Part shown: positions 6,462-13,946 of the stretch, piece by piece | Layout of the letters: every line of letters starts with the position of its first letter | How positions within the stretch are numbered: position 1 is the stretch's first letter | DNA from: Spirulina sp. DLM2.Bin59 | Lineage (GTDB): Bacteria > Cyanobacteriota > Cyanobacteriia > Cyanobacteriales > Spirulinaceae | Reading direction: 5' to 3' | Length of the DNA: 13,947 nt | Assembly (NCBI GenBank): GCA_007693875.1 | Contig: RECT01000163.1 | Coordinates: 1-13,947, forward strand | Program-made: the position numbers and the translations under genes | The notes under the pieces: generated by a model | Database searches by the model: none | Told to the model about the DNA's origin: nothing | The model's input: only the letters and a program-made list of their open reading frames with translations

Positions 6462-8435
6462 ATGGTTACTGCCGTTCAATCTCTGCCGACCCTCACCCCG
6501 CCCCAACCTTGGACGATTGAGGCCAGTGAGAGCCTTTATCGGGTGCAGGGGTGGGGAGAGCCTTATTTTTCCATCAATGCGGCGGGCCATGTGCTGGTTT
6601 CACCCTTGGGCGATCGCGGCGGTTCGTTGGATTTGTATGAATTGGTGCAGGGGTTGGAGCAACGTAATTTAGGGATGCCCCTGTTGATTCGCTTCCCGGA
6701 TATTTTGGGCGATCGCATCGAACGCCTCAATGCTTGCTTTGCCCGCGCCATTGCCCGCTACAGTTACCCCGGAACCTATCGGGGGGTTTATCCCATTAAA
6801 TGCAATCAGCACCGCCATTTAGTGGAGGCCTTAGTGAAGTTTGGCCAGCCCTATCATTTTGGTTTAGAAGCGGGATCGAAGCCAGAACTGATGATCGCCC
6901 TTGCCACATTGCCCCCCAATCCCCCCGGCCATGATCAACCAACGCTCTTGGTGTGCAACGGCTACAAAGACCGCGAATATATTGAAACGGCCCTACTGGC
7001 AACGCGGTTGGGCCACTATCCCCTCCTGGTGATTGAACAGTTGGAAGAGTTGCGTTTAATTTTGGAAATCAGCGAAATTTTGCAAATTCGCCCCAACTTA
7101 GGGGTGCGAGCCAAGTTGAATACGAAAGGATCGGGCCATTGGGGCAATTCCACGGGCGATCGCGCCAAGTTCGGCCTCACCATCCCCGAAATTCTTACCG
7201 TCGTCCAAACCCTCGAACAGGCGGAATTATTACCCTGCTTGCAACTGCTCCATTTTCATATTGGCTCGCAAATTTCCTCGATTAGTGTGATTAAAGATGC
7301 CATCCGTGAAGCCAGTCAAATCTATGTAGAGTTGGCAAAACTCGGGGCAGGGATGCAATACCTTGATGTGGGGGGCGGGTTAGCGGTGGATTACGACGGC
7401 TCGAAAACCAAAACCGCCGCCTCGAAAAACTACAATATGCAAAATTATGCCAATGATATTGTGGCAGAAGTGCAGGAAGCCGTAGCGGCGGCCCAAGTGC
7501 CGGCCCCGACGTTAATGAGTGAAAGTGGAAGGGCGATCGCCTCCCATCAATCTATCCTGATCTTCGATATCCTTGGCGCAAGCTATCCCGTCACCGCCAC
7601 ACCGCCCCCCGTTGCCCCTACGGATCACCTCATCCTCCGCAACCTCTGGGAAACCTACGAAACCATTGATTTAGAAAATTACCAAGAGGCCTACCATGAT
7701 GCCTTGCAATTTAAAGAAGAAGCCATCAGCCTCTTTGGGTTTGGCTATCTTTCCTTAGCGGAACGGGCCAAAGCTGAACAACTCTGCGGCTGCTGTTGCC
7801 AGAAAATTTTCAGCCTGATCCGCCATCAAGCCGTGATTCCCGATGATCTCAAAGAACTAGAAACCAGCCTCACCGCCACCTACACCGCCAATTTATCCGT
7901 CTTTCGTTCCGCCCCCGATAGCTGGGCGATCGCCCAACTCTTCCCGATCATGCCCATCCACCGCCTCAACGAAACCCCCACCGAGCGGGTGATTTTAGCC
8001 GACCTCACCTGTGATAGTGACGGCAAAATTGATCGCTTTATTGATCAACATCCCGGCAAAGATGGCCTCGAACTCCATCCCCTTCAATTCAACCCCGACC
8101 ACAGCCCCCAACCCTACTATTTAGGGATGTTCCTCGTGGGCGCCTATCAGGAAATCATGGGCAATTTACATAATCTCTTCGGCACAACCCACACCGTCCA
8201 TATCACCATGACCCCCAAGGGCTACCACGTGGATCAAGTGATTCGCGGCGATACCATGGGGGAAGTCTTAGCCGCTGTCCAATACAACGGTGAAAATCTC
8301 CTCGAAATTCTCCGCCAACGCACCGAAACCGCGCTTCAGGAGCAGCAAATCACACTCCCCGAAGCGCAGCGGCTGTTACAAAACTATGAGCAAAGCCTCA
8401 ACCGTTACACCTATCTAACCCAACGGGATTATTGA
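6462..8435 (+). CDS. speA: Biosynthetic arginine decarboxylase (SpeA-type, PLP-dependent)
   Basis: Converts L-arginine to agmatine and CO2, the entry to putrescine/polyamine synthesis; cytoplasmic. The protein is 657 aa, the size expected for the biosynthetic fold III enzyme. Visible motifs: the PLP lysine in YPIKCNQ (Lys113), the HIGSQ loop (266-270) that stacks on the cofactor, the phosphate-binding glycines LDVGGG (301-306), ESGRA (355-359 region), and the C-terminal ADLTCDSDGKID with the likely active-site cysteine Cys517, contributed across the dimer in this fold. A cysteine-rich patch LCGCCCQK lies at 441-448. The ATG at 6462 has GAGAAG 7 nt upstream. The gene stands alone on this strand, and its stop overlaps the convergent CAP gene. 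Its nucleotide style (HIP1 sites, codon use) matches its neighbours. Confidence 0.96.
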   Translation: MVTAVQSLPTLTPPQPWTIEASESLYRVQGWGEPYFSINAAGHVLVSPLGDRGGSLDLYELVQGLEQRNLGMPLLIRFPDILGDRIERLNACFARAIARYSYPGTYRGVYPIKCNQHRHLVEALVKFGQPYHFGLEAGSKPELMIALATLPPNPPGHDQPTLLVCNGYKDREYIETALLATRLGHYPLLVIEQLEELRLILEISEILQIRPNLGVRAKLNTKGSGHWGNSTGDRAKFGLTIPEILTVVQTLEQAELLPCLQLLHFHIGSQISSISVIKDAIREASQIYVELAKLGAGMQYLDVGGGLAVDYDGSKTKTAASKNYNMQNYANDIVAEVQEAVAAAQVPAPTLMSESGRAIASHQSILIFDILGASYPVTATPPPVAPTDHLILRNLWETYETIDLENYQEAYHDALQFKEEAISLFGFGYLSLAERAKAEQLCGCCCQKIFSLIRHQAVIPDDLKELETSLTATYTANLSVFRSAPDSWAIAQLFPIMPIHRLNETPTERVILADLTCDSDGKIDRFIDQHPGKDGLELHPLQFNPDHSPQPYYLGMFLVGAYQEIMGNLHNLFGTTHTVHITMTPKGYHVDQVIRGDTMGEVLAAVQYNGENLLEILRQRTETALQEQQITLPEAQRLLQNYEQSLNRYTYLTQRDY

Positions 8436-9181
8436 TAGTACCAATCGGGGTGAACGATCAGGGGGTTGTCGTTGTTGATGTTCCCCACATAGTGATAGTT
8501 GCAGTTGAGGAAATAGCCATGGGGCCAGGTGCGATCGCCCCCTGGGAAGCGAATTTGATTCCGCACAATGCCACAGCCAATCTGGGTACTTTCTCGCCAG
8601 ACGATTTGGGTGTAGTGGCCGCAGACTTGGCCACAATTGCCATTGCTGTGGTTGTAGTGCTGCCGTTCTGCATCCCAATCCGTCACCCCTTTCACCACGG
8701 GCTGAACCACTGCCGGAGCCGAACCCGCTGCCCAGGCGAGATTTTCCCCCAAAGCGGCGGCACTGCCCCGCAGGCCGGTGCGGGCGGCAAATTGTTGCTG
8801 TCGCCAGCCACTGGAGCTATGGCCTTGAGTGCCTCGGCTTTGATCTGCCCAGGCTTGAGCCACCGCAGCCACATCACAATTCCAACGCACCGCCGGCAAA
8901 GGGGGTAAACCCCTGGGCACATGGCGATCGGCATCTTGGCGGGCGCGGTTATGTTCGAGGAGGATTTCCTGCATTTCCCGTTGGGTGAGTTGTGAGGTGC
9001 TGGTGGCACAGTCGGGGAGGGGAATGGCGGCAACGTTATCTTTATGGCGGGCATAGAAGGCCGCCGCCGTATCGGTTTGGGCAATTTCCATGGGGGGATT
9101 GAGGCTGAGGGCTTGGGGGGCTAACCCCTGGAGCATGGTGATCAAACCCGCGCCAGTGAAAGCAGTAATAACTTTTAACAT
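8429..9181 (-). CDS. Secreted CAP/SCP (PR-1-like) domain protein
   Basis: Predicted exported protein of 250 aa with a hydrophobic N-terminus (about 3-25) resembling a signal peptide. The CAP domain starts at EILLEHNRARQ (72-82) and contains the four classic residues of the domain's putative metal/ligand cavity: His121 (QGHSSSG), Glu146 (GENLAWA), Glu172 (WDAERQHYN) and His189 (CGHYTQIVW). It also has FLNCNYHYVGN (224-234) and six cysteines (58, 102, 183, 187, 203, 227), consistent with disulfides outside the cytoplasm. The overall layout is closest to the PR-1/plant-like form with HYNHSNGNC. Biochemical role in bacteria is uncertain. It lies 44 bp downstream of the MscS gene and may be cotranscribed. 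Its TAA stop lies inside the last codons of speA on the other strand. Confidence 0.92.
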   Translation of the reverse strand: MLKVITAFTGAGLITMLQGLAPQALSLNPPMEIAQTDTAAAFYARHKDNVAAIPLPDCATSTSQLTQREMQEILLEHNRARQDADRHVPRGLPPLPAVRWNCDVAAVAQAWADQSRGTQGHSSSGWRQQQFAARTGLRGSAAALGENLAWAAGSAPAVVQPVVKGVTDWDAERQHYNHSNGNCGQVCGHYTQIVWRESTQIGCGIVRNQIRFPGGDRTWPHGYFLNCNYHYVGNINNDNPLIVHPDWYYQ

Positions 9182-9225
9182 CGGTGTTTGCCATGAATGG
9201 AGGCCTACCTTGCCCGCCAGCTCGC

Positions 9226-10338
9226 CTAAAGGGGCACAGGGGAATCCACGTAGACCGTGGGGTCTTGGGTGGTGAACTCTAAACCGTAGGTGGCCATGCG
9301 TTGGGCAATGGTGGCATTGGCTAATTCTAGCAAGCGTTTACGCAGTTCGATGGAATTGTCACTGGAACCGAGGATGAAAAAGGTGACGCGGGCGCGGCGG
9401 TTTTCCTGTTCCTCTAGGTTCATAAATTGAATGCGGGTGCTGCCGGGATCAATGCCCATTAAACTATCGGTACTTTCATTTACCACTTGCTCCACCAAGG
9501 CCATTTGTTGGGAGTTTAAATTTTGTAAAAAGTCAAGATACAACAACACCATCACTTTTTTGCCCCGAGTGATGTTTTCAATTTCCATATTAATCATTAA
9601 AGAATTGGGCACAATCACCAGGGTATTTTTGGCGGGGGTGCGAATTTTAGTTGAGCGAATACCAATGGATTCCACTCGACCAAATAAACCCGTAGCGAGG
9701 CGAATATATTCCCCTTTAATATAGGGACGGTCTAGGTATAAAACAATGGTTCCGATTAATTGCGAAAGGGCGCTCTGTGCCGCTAAACCCACCGCCGTAG
9801 CGGCGACCCCCAAACTGGCCACTAACCCAATCAGGTTGATATCCTGGGTTTGGGCAAAGGCGATGGCCGCCGTAACCCCAATCACCACATTTAACACCGA
9901 TTCAAAGGGCAAAATCAGTTCATCAGGATCGAGACCTAACTTTTGCACAAAGGCAATGCCATAAACTTGTAAAAATAAGTGGAGTAAACGGGAGGTGAGC
10001 CAAGCGGTACTAATGGTGAGGCTCAAGACCATACAGGGACGGAGAAAGTTATAGATGGCATTGTAGGGAGTGAGCCAACTGAGGGCGATGGTAATCAGTA
10101 GCAGTGTGCCGGTGATCCGGATTTCTGGGCGGATCGGTTCGACCCAACGATCATAAAACCGGTGTTTGGTTTGGGGGGCGATCGCATTAATCAACAGACG
10201 CACAGCGGTGGGGGTATAGCGGCCCACCACCAAGGCTAATCCGAGAAAACCCAGAAAAATCAACGCATTGAGGAGTTCATTTTCCTTGAGCCAGCCGATT
10301 ACTTTTTGGCTAAAATCGACAAGTTGAGAAAAATCCAT
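9226..10338 (-). CDS. MscS-type mechanosensitive ion channel (second of tandem pair)
   Basis: Membrane channel expected to open under membrane tension and release solutes on hypo-osmotic shock. The protein is 370 aa with several hydrophobic segments (about 24-40, 75-92, 100-118, 145-165). The pore-lining helix region is GLVASLGVAATAVGLAAQ (171-188), followed by YLDRPYIKGEYIRL. The beta domain follows with GRVESIGIRSTKIRT (220-234) and VIVPNSLM (241-248), both signatures of the family. The C-terminal alpha/beta part runs to TVYVDSPVPL. Gly/Ala packing in the pore helix is preserved. Only 5 bp (CCTCC) separate it from the stop of the upstream paralogue and there is no visible Shine-Dalgarno, suggesting translational coupling. 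Confidence 0.92.
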   Translation of the reverse strand: MDFSQLVDFSQKVIGWLKENELLNALIFLGFLGLALVVGRYTPTAVRLLINAIAPQTKHRFYDRWVEPIRPEIRITGTLLLITIALSWLTPYNAIYNFLRPCMVLSLTISTAWLTSRLLHLFLQVYGIAFVQKLGLDPDELILPFESVLNVVIGVTAAIAFAQTQDINLIGLVASLGVAATAVGLAAQSALSQLIGTIVLYLDRPYIKGEYIRLATGLFGRVESIGIRSTKIRTPAKNTLVIVPNSLMINMEIENITRGKKVMVLLYLDFLQNLNSQQMALVEQVVNESTDSLMGIDPGSTRIQFMNLEEQENRRARVTFFILGSSDNSIELRKRLLELANATIAQRMATYGLEFTTQDPTVYVDSPVPL

Positions 10339-10343
10339 GGAGG

Positions 10344-11444
10344 TTAAATGGTAATGGGAGAATCAACATTGAGGCTGCGTTCTTCAATGGAAAACTCAAC
10401 CCCAAATTCCGTGAGTTGGCGGGTAATATTTTGATTGGCAATTTCTAAGACCTGTTTGCGCAAATCCATGGAAACATCGCCGGAACCGAGGATGAAAAAG
10501 TTGATCTGAGCTTGACTTTTTAAGCTTCCTTCGGTGTGATCTAGGACTTTAAATCTGACTTCAGTGCTACGGGGATCTACCCCTAAAATATCTTTGGTAC
10601 TATCGAGAATGATTTGCCGCACAAAGGCTTTTTCGGTATCTTCGATGAGGCGATCAAAGGTGAGATAAACCAGAGAAATTATTTTTTTAGCACTGGTATA
10701 GTTTTCAATGTTGATAGAAGCTAACACACTGTTGGGAACAATCACTAATGTGCCTTTCCCGGAGGTGCGAATTTTTGTCGATCGCATCCCAATGGATTCG
10801 ACTCGCCCAAAAATGCCATCGGGTAGACCAATATAATCATCCACCACAAAGGGCCGGTCTAAATAAATCACAATGCCACCGAGGATCTGCTCTAGGGTTT
10901 TCTGGGCAGCAAAGGCGATGGCCAACCCCCCTACCCCTAAACTGGCCAGCAGTCCAACAATATTAAAGCGATGCACCTGGGCAAAGATAATCACGACGAT
11001 GATGATTAATAACCCATTGGCGATCGCCTTCGTCACATTGAGCAATTCACTATTCACTTTTTGGCGGCTTTGAATCGCGGTGTCCAGTAAATAGCGATCA
11101 AAGAGGCGGGCAAAAAACCGCGTTCCAAACAGGATTAAAAAGGCTCCCAGTAATAAACCTAAAGCGGTTTCCCCCAACCACCACCAGTAATTGAGGGGCA
11201 GGTAAATCAAGACCACATCGCTTACCCCAACGATCAGGATTAAAAATACCAGGGGTAAATCCGGGGCAATGAGGCGAAGGTAGATTTTTTGCCAATTGGG
11301 CGGCAATCGCGCAATCAAGGTGTTGTAGAGCGATCGCCCCCCCATCACCAGCAAAATCAACCCCACAACCCCCCCCAACCCAATCAAGGCCTCCATCAGT
11401 AAAGGGGTCGGGATCGTGATTTCAGTGGGAGGGGTGGCATCCAT
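10344..11444 (-). CDS. MscS-type mechanosensitive ion channel (first of tandem pair)
   Basis: Paralogue of the following gene, 366 aa. Hydrophobic segments lie at about 18-36, 63-82, 90-108 and 140-156. The pore helix region is GLLASLGVGGLAIAFAAQ (164-181) and is followed by IVIYLDRPFVVDDYIGL. The beta domain is marked by GRVESIGMRSTKIRT (213-227), identical to its neighbour in 14 of 15 positions, and VIVPNSV (234-240). The C-terminus RSLNVDSPITI parallels VYVDSPVPL in the partner. The N-terminal third differs much more between the two proteins, so they may differ in gating or form mixed channels; that is inference. No clear Shine-Dalgarno precedes the ATG at 11444. The methyltransferase gene lies 59 bp upstream on the same strand. 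Confidence 0.92.
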   Translation of the reverse strand: MDATPPTEITIPTPLLMEALIGLGGVVGLILLVMGGRSLYNTLIARLPPNWQKIYLRLIAPDLPLVFLILIVGVSDVVLIYLPLNYWWWLGETALGLLLGAFLILFGTRFFARLFDRYLLDTAIQSRQKVNSELLNVTKAIANGLLIIIVVIIFAQVHRFNIVGLLASLGVGGLAIAFAAQKTLEQILGGIVIYLDRPFVVDDYIGLPDGIFGRVESIGMRSTKIRTSGKGTLVIVPNSVLASINIENYTSAKKIISLVYLTFDRLIEDTEKAFVRQIILDSTKDILGVDPRSTEVRFKVLDHTEGSLKSQAQINFFILGSGDVSMDLRKQVLEIANQNITRQLTEFGVEFSIEERSLNVDSPITI

Positions 11445-11503
11445 CGGGGATTAACAGGGGTAGAGATTCAACTGTTGTACCGCGACTGGGCCTTCATTTT
11501 CCT

Positions 11504-12160
11504 CTATCCCTGAGAAGATTTTCGTTTTTGCGCAATCACCCCATAGAAGGGATCGTGAATCCCCATGCCCAATAGTTGCAAAACCGCCGGCACTGGGGAA
11601 ATTTGGCGGATCACCTCCGGCTCAGTAAAGGCCGGGATAGCGCGAATATACCGCTGCACCAATTGCACCCGGCTCGATTCCGTCCCCTCCCGCCAGGCGG
11701 CGATCGCCTTTTGGTAAAACATCCGATTGGAAAAGCTAATAATCACCAACCCCCCCGGTTCCAAAATCCGAGCCACCTCCGCAAACACCTGATCCGGGTA
11801 TTGCAGATATTGCACGGAAACGCAATTGAGCACCGCTGCAAAACTCTCATCCTCAAAAGGAAGCGTGGTATTTTCGTTAAGGTTTTGGAGAAAGTAGTGA
11901 TCTAAGCGCGGATTTTTGGCCAGCTCCTCCCCATTCATGCCATGGCCCTCCACATGGGCAAATGTCATCTCCTTCGGCAAATGAGAAACCCAACTGCTCA
12001 TTAGGTCAAGGATGCGGGTTTGGGGGGTGAGGCGATCGCGGTATAACGCCGTCAACTGCTCGATAAAATGATCATCCACATGGTTGACGAAGCGGGGATA
12101 ATCATAAAACAGAGCATCATTGGTGGGGTCGAGTTTCGTCCGTTGTTCTGGCAAAAGCAT
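11504..12160 (-). CDS. Class I SAM-dependent methyltransferase-like protein
   Basis: A 218-aa protein with the Methyltransf_11-like layout: ILDLMSSWVSHLP (50-62) in the motif I position, VEGHGMN (70-76) as the post-I acidic strand (Glu71), LPFEDESFAAVLNCVSVQYL (100-119) as motif II, and ILEPGGLVIISF (132-143) as motif III. Motif I has lost the usual DxGxGxG glycines and carries DLMSSW instead, so SAM binding may be unusual or lost. Substrate is unknown. The start ATG at 12160 has no obvious Shine-Dalgarno. It is divergent from the alpha/beta hydrolase with a 53-bp spacer and co-directional with the MscS pair 59 bp downstream. Confidence 0.85.
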   Translation of the reverse strand: MLLPEQRTKLDPTNDALFYDYPRFVNHVDDHFIEQLTALYRDRLTPQTRILDLMSSWVSHLPKEMTFAHVEGHGMNGEELAKNPRLDHYFLQNLNENTTLPFEDESFAAVLNCVSVQYLQYPDQVFAEVARILEPGGLVIISFSNRMFYQKAIAAWREGTESSRVQLVQRYIRAIPAFTEPEVIRQISPVPAVLQLLGMGIHDPFYGVIAQKRKSSQG

Positions 12161-12213
12161 GGCAATTATCGGTAAAATAGCGTTACAAAAGTTTAGAAAT
12201 TTTTAATCCCCCC
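12161..12213. promoter_or_regulatory. Short AT-rich divergent spacer, bidirectional promoter candidate
   Basis: The 53 bp between the divergent methyltransferase and hydrolase starts is AT-rich. On the plus strand TAAAAT (12173-12178) is a possible -10 box about 36 bp before the hydrolase ATG. On the minus strand GATAAT and TATTTT are candidates. No good -35 boxes are seen. The hydrolase start lacks a Shine-Dalgarno (CCCCCC precedes it). Initiation sites are not assigned. Confidence 0.3.
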
Positions 12214-13086
12214 ATGGTAACAGCAGCCGCCCCCGCAACCCTAACCCCCCATGATTGGCAGTGGCAGGGCCACCACATCCGCTACACCGTCGCCGGGACA
12301 GGGGAACCGCTCCTGCTCATCCATGGCTTTGGGGCTTCCATTGGCCATTGGCGGCACAATATCCCGGTTTTAGCGGCGGCGGGGTATCAGGTTTATGCCC
12401 TGGATCTGTTGGGGTTTGGGGGTTCGGCTAAACCGGCCCTAGATTACAACCTCGAACTTTGGGAAAGCCAAATCGCGGATTTTTGGCAGGCCCACATTGG
12501 CCGGCCGATGGTGATGGTGGGGAATTCCATCGGTGGCTTACTGACGTTGATGATGATGGCCCACCGACCGGAGATGACCCAAGGCGGCATATTGATCAAC
12601 TGTGCCGGGGGGTTGAATCACCGGCCGGAGGAGTTGAATCCCCTGTTGCGGTTGGTGATGGGCACGTTTACGCAATTGGTTAGCTCCCCCCTGATCGGCC
12701 CTTTGGTGTTCAACCAAATTCGCCAACGGGGTCGGATCAAGAACACGCTTTATCAGGTGTATGGCGATCGCACCGCCGTCACCGATGAACTGGTGGAACT
12801 CCTCTATCAACCTTCCTGTGATCCGGGGGCGCAGCAGGTGTTTGCCTCGGTGTTAACGGCTCCCCCCGGCCCTACCCCTGGGGAATTATTGGGGGCGATC
12901 GTTCAACCTCTGTTAATTCTTTGGGGTGAGGCGGATCCCTGGACTCCCATCGCCGGTTCTAAAATCTACCAAAATCTCCCCCAAGGGGAATTCCACATCA
13001 TCCCCAAAGCGGGCCACTGTCCCCATGATGAAACCCCGGATCAGGTCAATGCCCTCATTCTCCAATGGCTCGCGGCCCACGGTTAA
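12214..13086 (+). CDS. Alpha/beta-fold hydrolase
   Basis: A 290-aa soluble hydrolase with a complete catalytic triad by motif: nucleophile Ser105 in GNSIGG (103-108), acid Asp241 in WGEADPWTP (237-245) and His268 in KAGHCPHDE (265-273). LLLIHGFGAS (33-42) supplies the oxyanion hole, and DLLGFGGSAKP (64-74) follows strand 4 as in epoxide hydrolase and haloalkane dehalogenase relatives. A cap region spans about 134-220. The GNSIGG elbow recalls the cyanobacterial/plant group that includes pheophytinase-like proteins, but I cannot assign a substrate. Start ATG at 12214 gives MVTAAAPATL; no Shine-Dalgarno is seen. It is divergent from the methyltransferase; no downstream partner is apparent. Confidence 0.92.
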   Translation: MVTAAAPATLTPHDWQWQGHHIRYTVAGTGEPLLLIHGFGASIGHWRHNIPVLAAAGYQVYALDLLGFGGSAKPALDYNLELWESQIADFWQAHIGRPMVMVGNSIGGLLTLMMMAHRPEMTQGGILINCAGGLNHRPEELNPLLRLVMGTFTQLVSSPLIGPLVFNQIRQRGRIKNTLYQVYGDRTAVTDELVELLYQPSCDPGAQQVFASVLTAPPGPTPGELLGAIVQPLLILWGEADPWTPIAGSKIYQNLPQGEFHIIPKAGHCPHDETPDQVNALILQWLAAHG

Positions 13087-13119
13087 GCTTAGGCTGTGGG
13101 TCAATGGCGGCCAGGTGTT

Positions 13120-13200
13120 AACCTGCTTTAAACTGAGGTATTCTTCAATGTTGATCCGCTGAGCGATCGTCAAATGCTCACGATTGAACCTGGCAAACCC
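13120..13200 (-). pseudogene. Possible trace of an IS30-like transposase N-terminus (weak)
   Basis: On the minus strand the frame reads FNREHLTIAQRINIEEYLSL, which resembles the start of IS30-family transposases and related helix-turn-helix proteins (HLTxxQRxxIxxxL). The following residues (KQVNTWPPLTHS) do not continue the family and the frame then runs antisense through the hydrolase gene. If real it is only a fragment of about 25 residues. Chance resemblance is a serious alternative. Confidence 0.2.
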
Positions 13201-13329
13201 TGGATTCACCGTTGATAACGTTCTAGCTTGCTTGGCAGCAGGTCTGTCTACCGCTGAGATCATCCATGATTTTCCAGAGTGAATCGCAACAAAGATGAAA
13301 GCCTGTTTAGAATTCAGAGGAGTTTGATC

Positions 13330-13563
13330 GTGATTAAAGAATTAGATCGCATTACTATTAATCCAGAAAGATGCCTTGGACAGCCGACAATTCGAGAAAT
13401 GCGGATCACGGTAGGATTTGTTTTGAAGTTATTGGCTAGTCATTTATCCATTGAAGAAATTCTCACAGCTTATCCAGAGTTAGAAGAGGAAGATATTCGT
13501 CAAGCTCTTAATTATGCGGCTTGGGCTGTATCAGATCAGATGGTGAGCTTTACATCAGCATGA
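13330..13563 (+). CDS. DUF433 antitoxin of a type II toxin-antitoxin pair
   Basis: Likely antitoxin and DNA-binding partner of the PIN-like toxin that follows. The frame is open from a GTG at 13279, but I place the start at GTG 13330: AGAGGAG (13316-13322) lies 7 nt before it and this gives 77 aa, the normal DUF433 length. The typical pattern is visible: LDRITINPERCLGQPTIREM, ITVGFVLKLLASHLSIEEIL (winged-helix DNA-binding part), then YPELEEEDIRQALNYAAW. The usual GKP.IRGTR segment appears as GQPTIREMR. The stop overlaps the toxin start by ATGA (13560-13563). The stretch is AT-richer than the rest of the window and has no HIP1 copy, suggesting acquisition. Confidence 0.9.
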   Translation: MIKELDRITINPERCLGQPTIREMRITVGFVLKLLASHLSIEEILTAYPELEEEDIRQALNYAAWAVSDQMVSFTSA

Positions 13564-13946
13564 ATCATCTGTGTTTTTTAGCTGATGTTCATATCTCTCC
13601 TTTGACCGTTATGATCTTAGTCACAGAGGGCTATGACATAATACGCACGACAGATCTACTGCCCCAAAATGCTTCAGACTCAGAGATCTTAGAACTTGCG
13701 AGAGTAAAGAGCAAAGTCGTTTTAACGCAGGACTTGGATTTTTCAATGCTGGTAGCTCTCAGTAATTATGGACTGCCCAGTTTGATTACCTTGCGGTTGT
13801 CTTTTGCTGAACCGGATCGCGTTGCTCAAAGACTACTCGATATTTTACCGACTGTGGAAATGGAATTAACAGCCGGTGCAGCAATTACGGTAGTTGACAT
13901 CCTCCCCGGCCTAAAGGCACGGGGATTCCCAGTCTGTCCACATTAA
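13560..13946 (+). CDS. DUF5615 PIN-like toxin nuclease with its C-terminus replaced by an insertion-element end
   Basis: Probable RNase toxin of the DUF433/DUF5615 pair. The frame is open from 13521, but the ATG at 13560 overlaps the antitoxin stop (ATGA) and starts directly with the conserved N-terminus MNHLCFLADVHISP, giving 128 aa. Likely PIN-like acidic residues: Asp9 (LADVHIS), Asp40/Glu42 (SDSEIL), Asp58 and Asp60 (TQDLDF). SLITLRL (75-81) is the usual central strand. The family normally ends near 115-120 aa with a short strand such as I(E/D)xxxxRxRxLPI. Here, after AAITVV (residue 112), the sequence is DILPGLKARGFPVCPH, encoded by the IS200/IS605-like end hairpin. About the last 16 residues are therefore foreign. 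The catalytic core is intact; whether the protein folds or is active is unknown. Confidence 0.85.
   Translation: MNHLCFLADVHISPLTVMILVTEGYDIIRTTDLLPQNASDSEILELARVKSKVVLTQDLDFSMLVALSNYGLPSLITLRLSFAEPDRVAQRLLDILPTVEMELTAGAAITVVDILPGLKARGFPVCPH

Noticed and set aside
6186..6520. Two overlapping open frames in the speA leader
   Set aside because: They overlap the end of the GDYXXLXY gene or the start of speA, lack ribosome-binding sites, and read repeats (SVEDVSVED) that come from the tandem 15-mer rather than from a protein.
8432..8908. Plus-strand open frame of 158 codons opposite the CAP gene
   Set aside because: It is antisense to a well-supported CAP domain with conserved His/Glu/Cys residues, and it has no recognisable domain of its own.
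13120..13135. AGGTGTTAACCT as an operator palindrome
   Set aside because: The arms are only 4 bp around a GTTA centre and lie just after the hydrolase stop, so chance is sufficient.
12913..13263. Minus-strand frame of 116 codons running into the hydrolase gene
   Set aside because: Most of it is antisense to the catalytic Asp/His region of the hydrolase. Only the short HLTIAQRINIEEYL stretch outside the hydrolase was kept, as a weak possible IS30-like trace.
13279..13329. Upstream 17 codons as part of the DUF433 antitoxin
   Set aside because: The GTG at 13279 has no ribosome-binding site and would give a non-family N-terminal extension. AGAGGAG placed 7 nt before GTG 13330 fits the family length.
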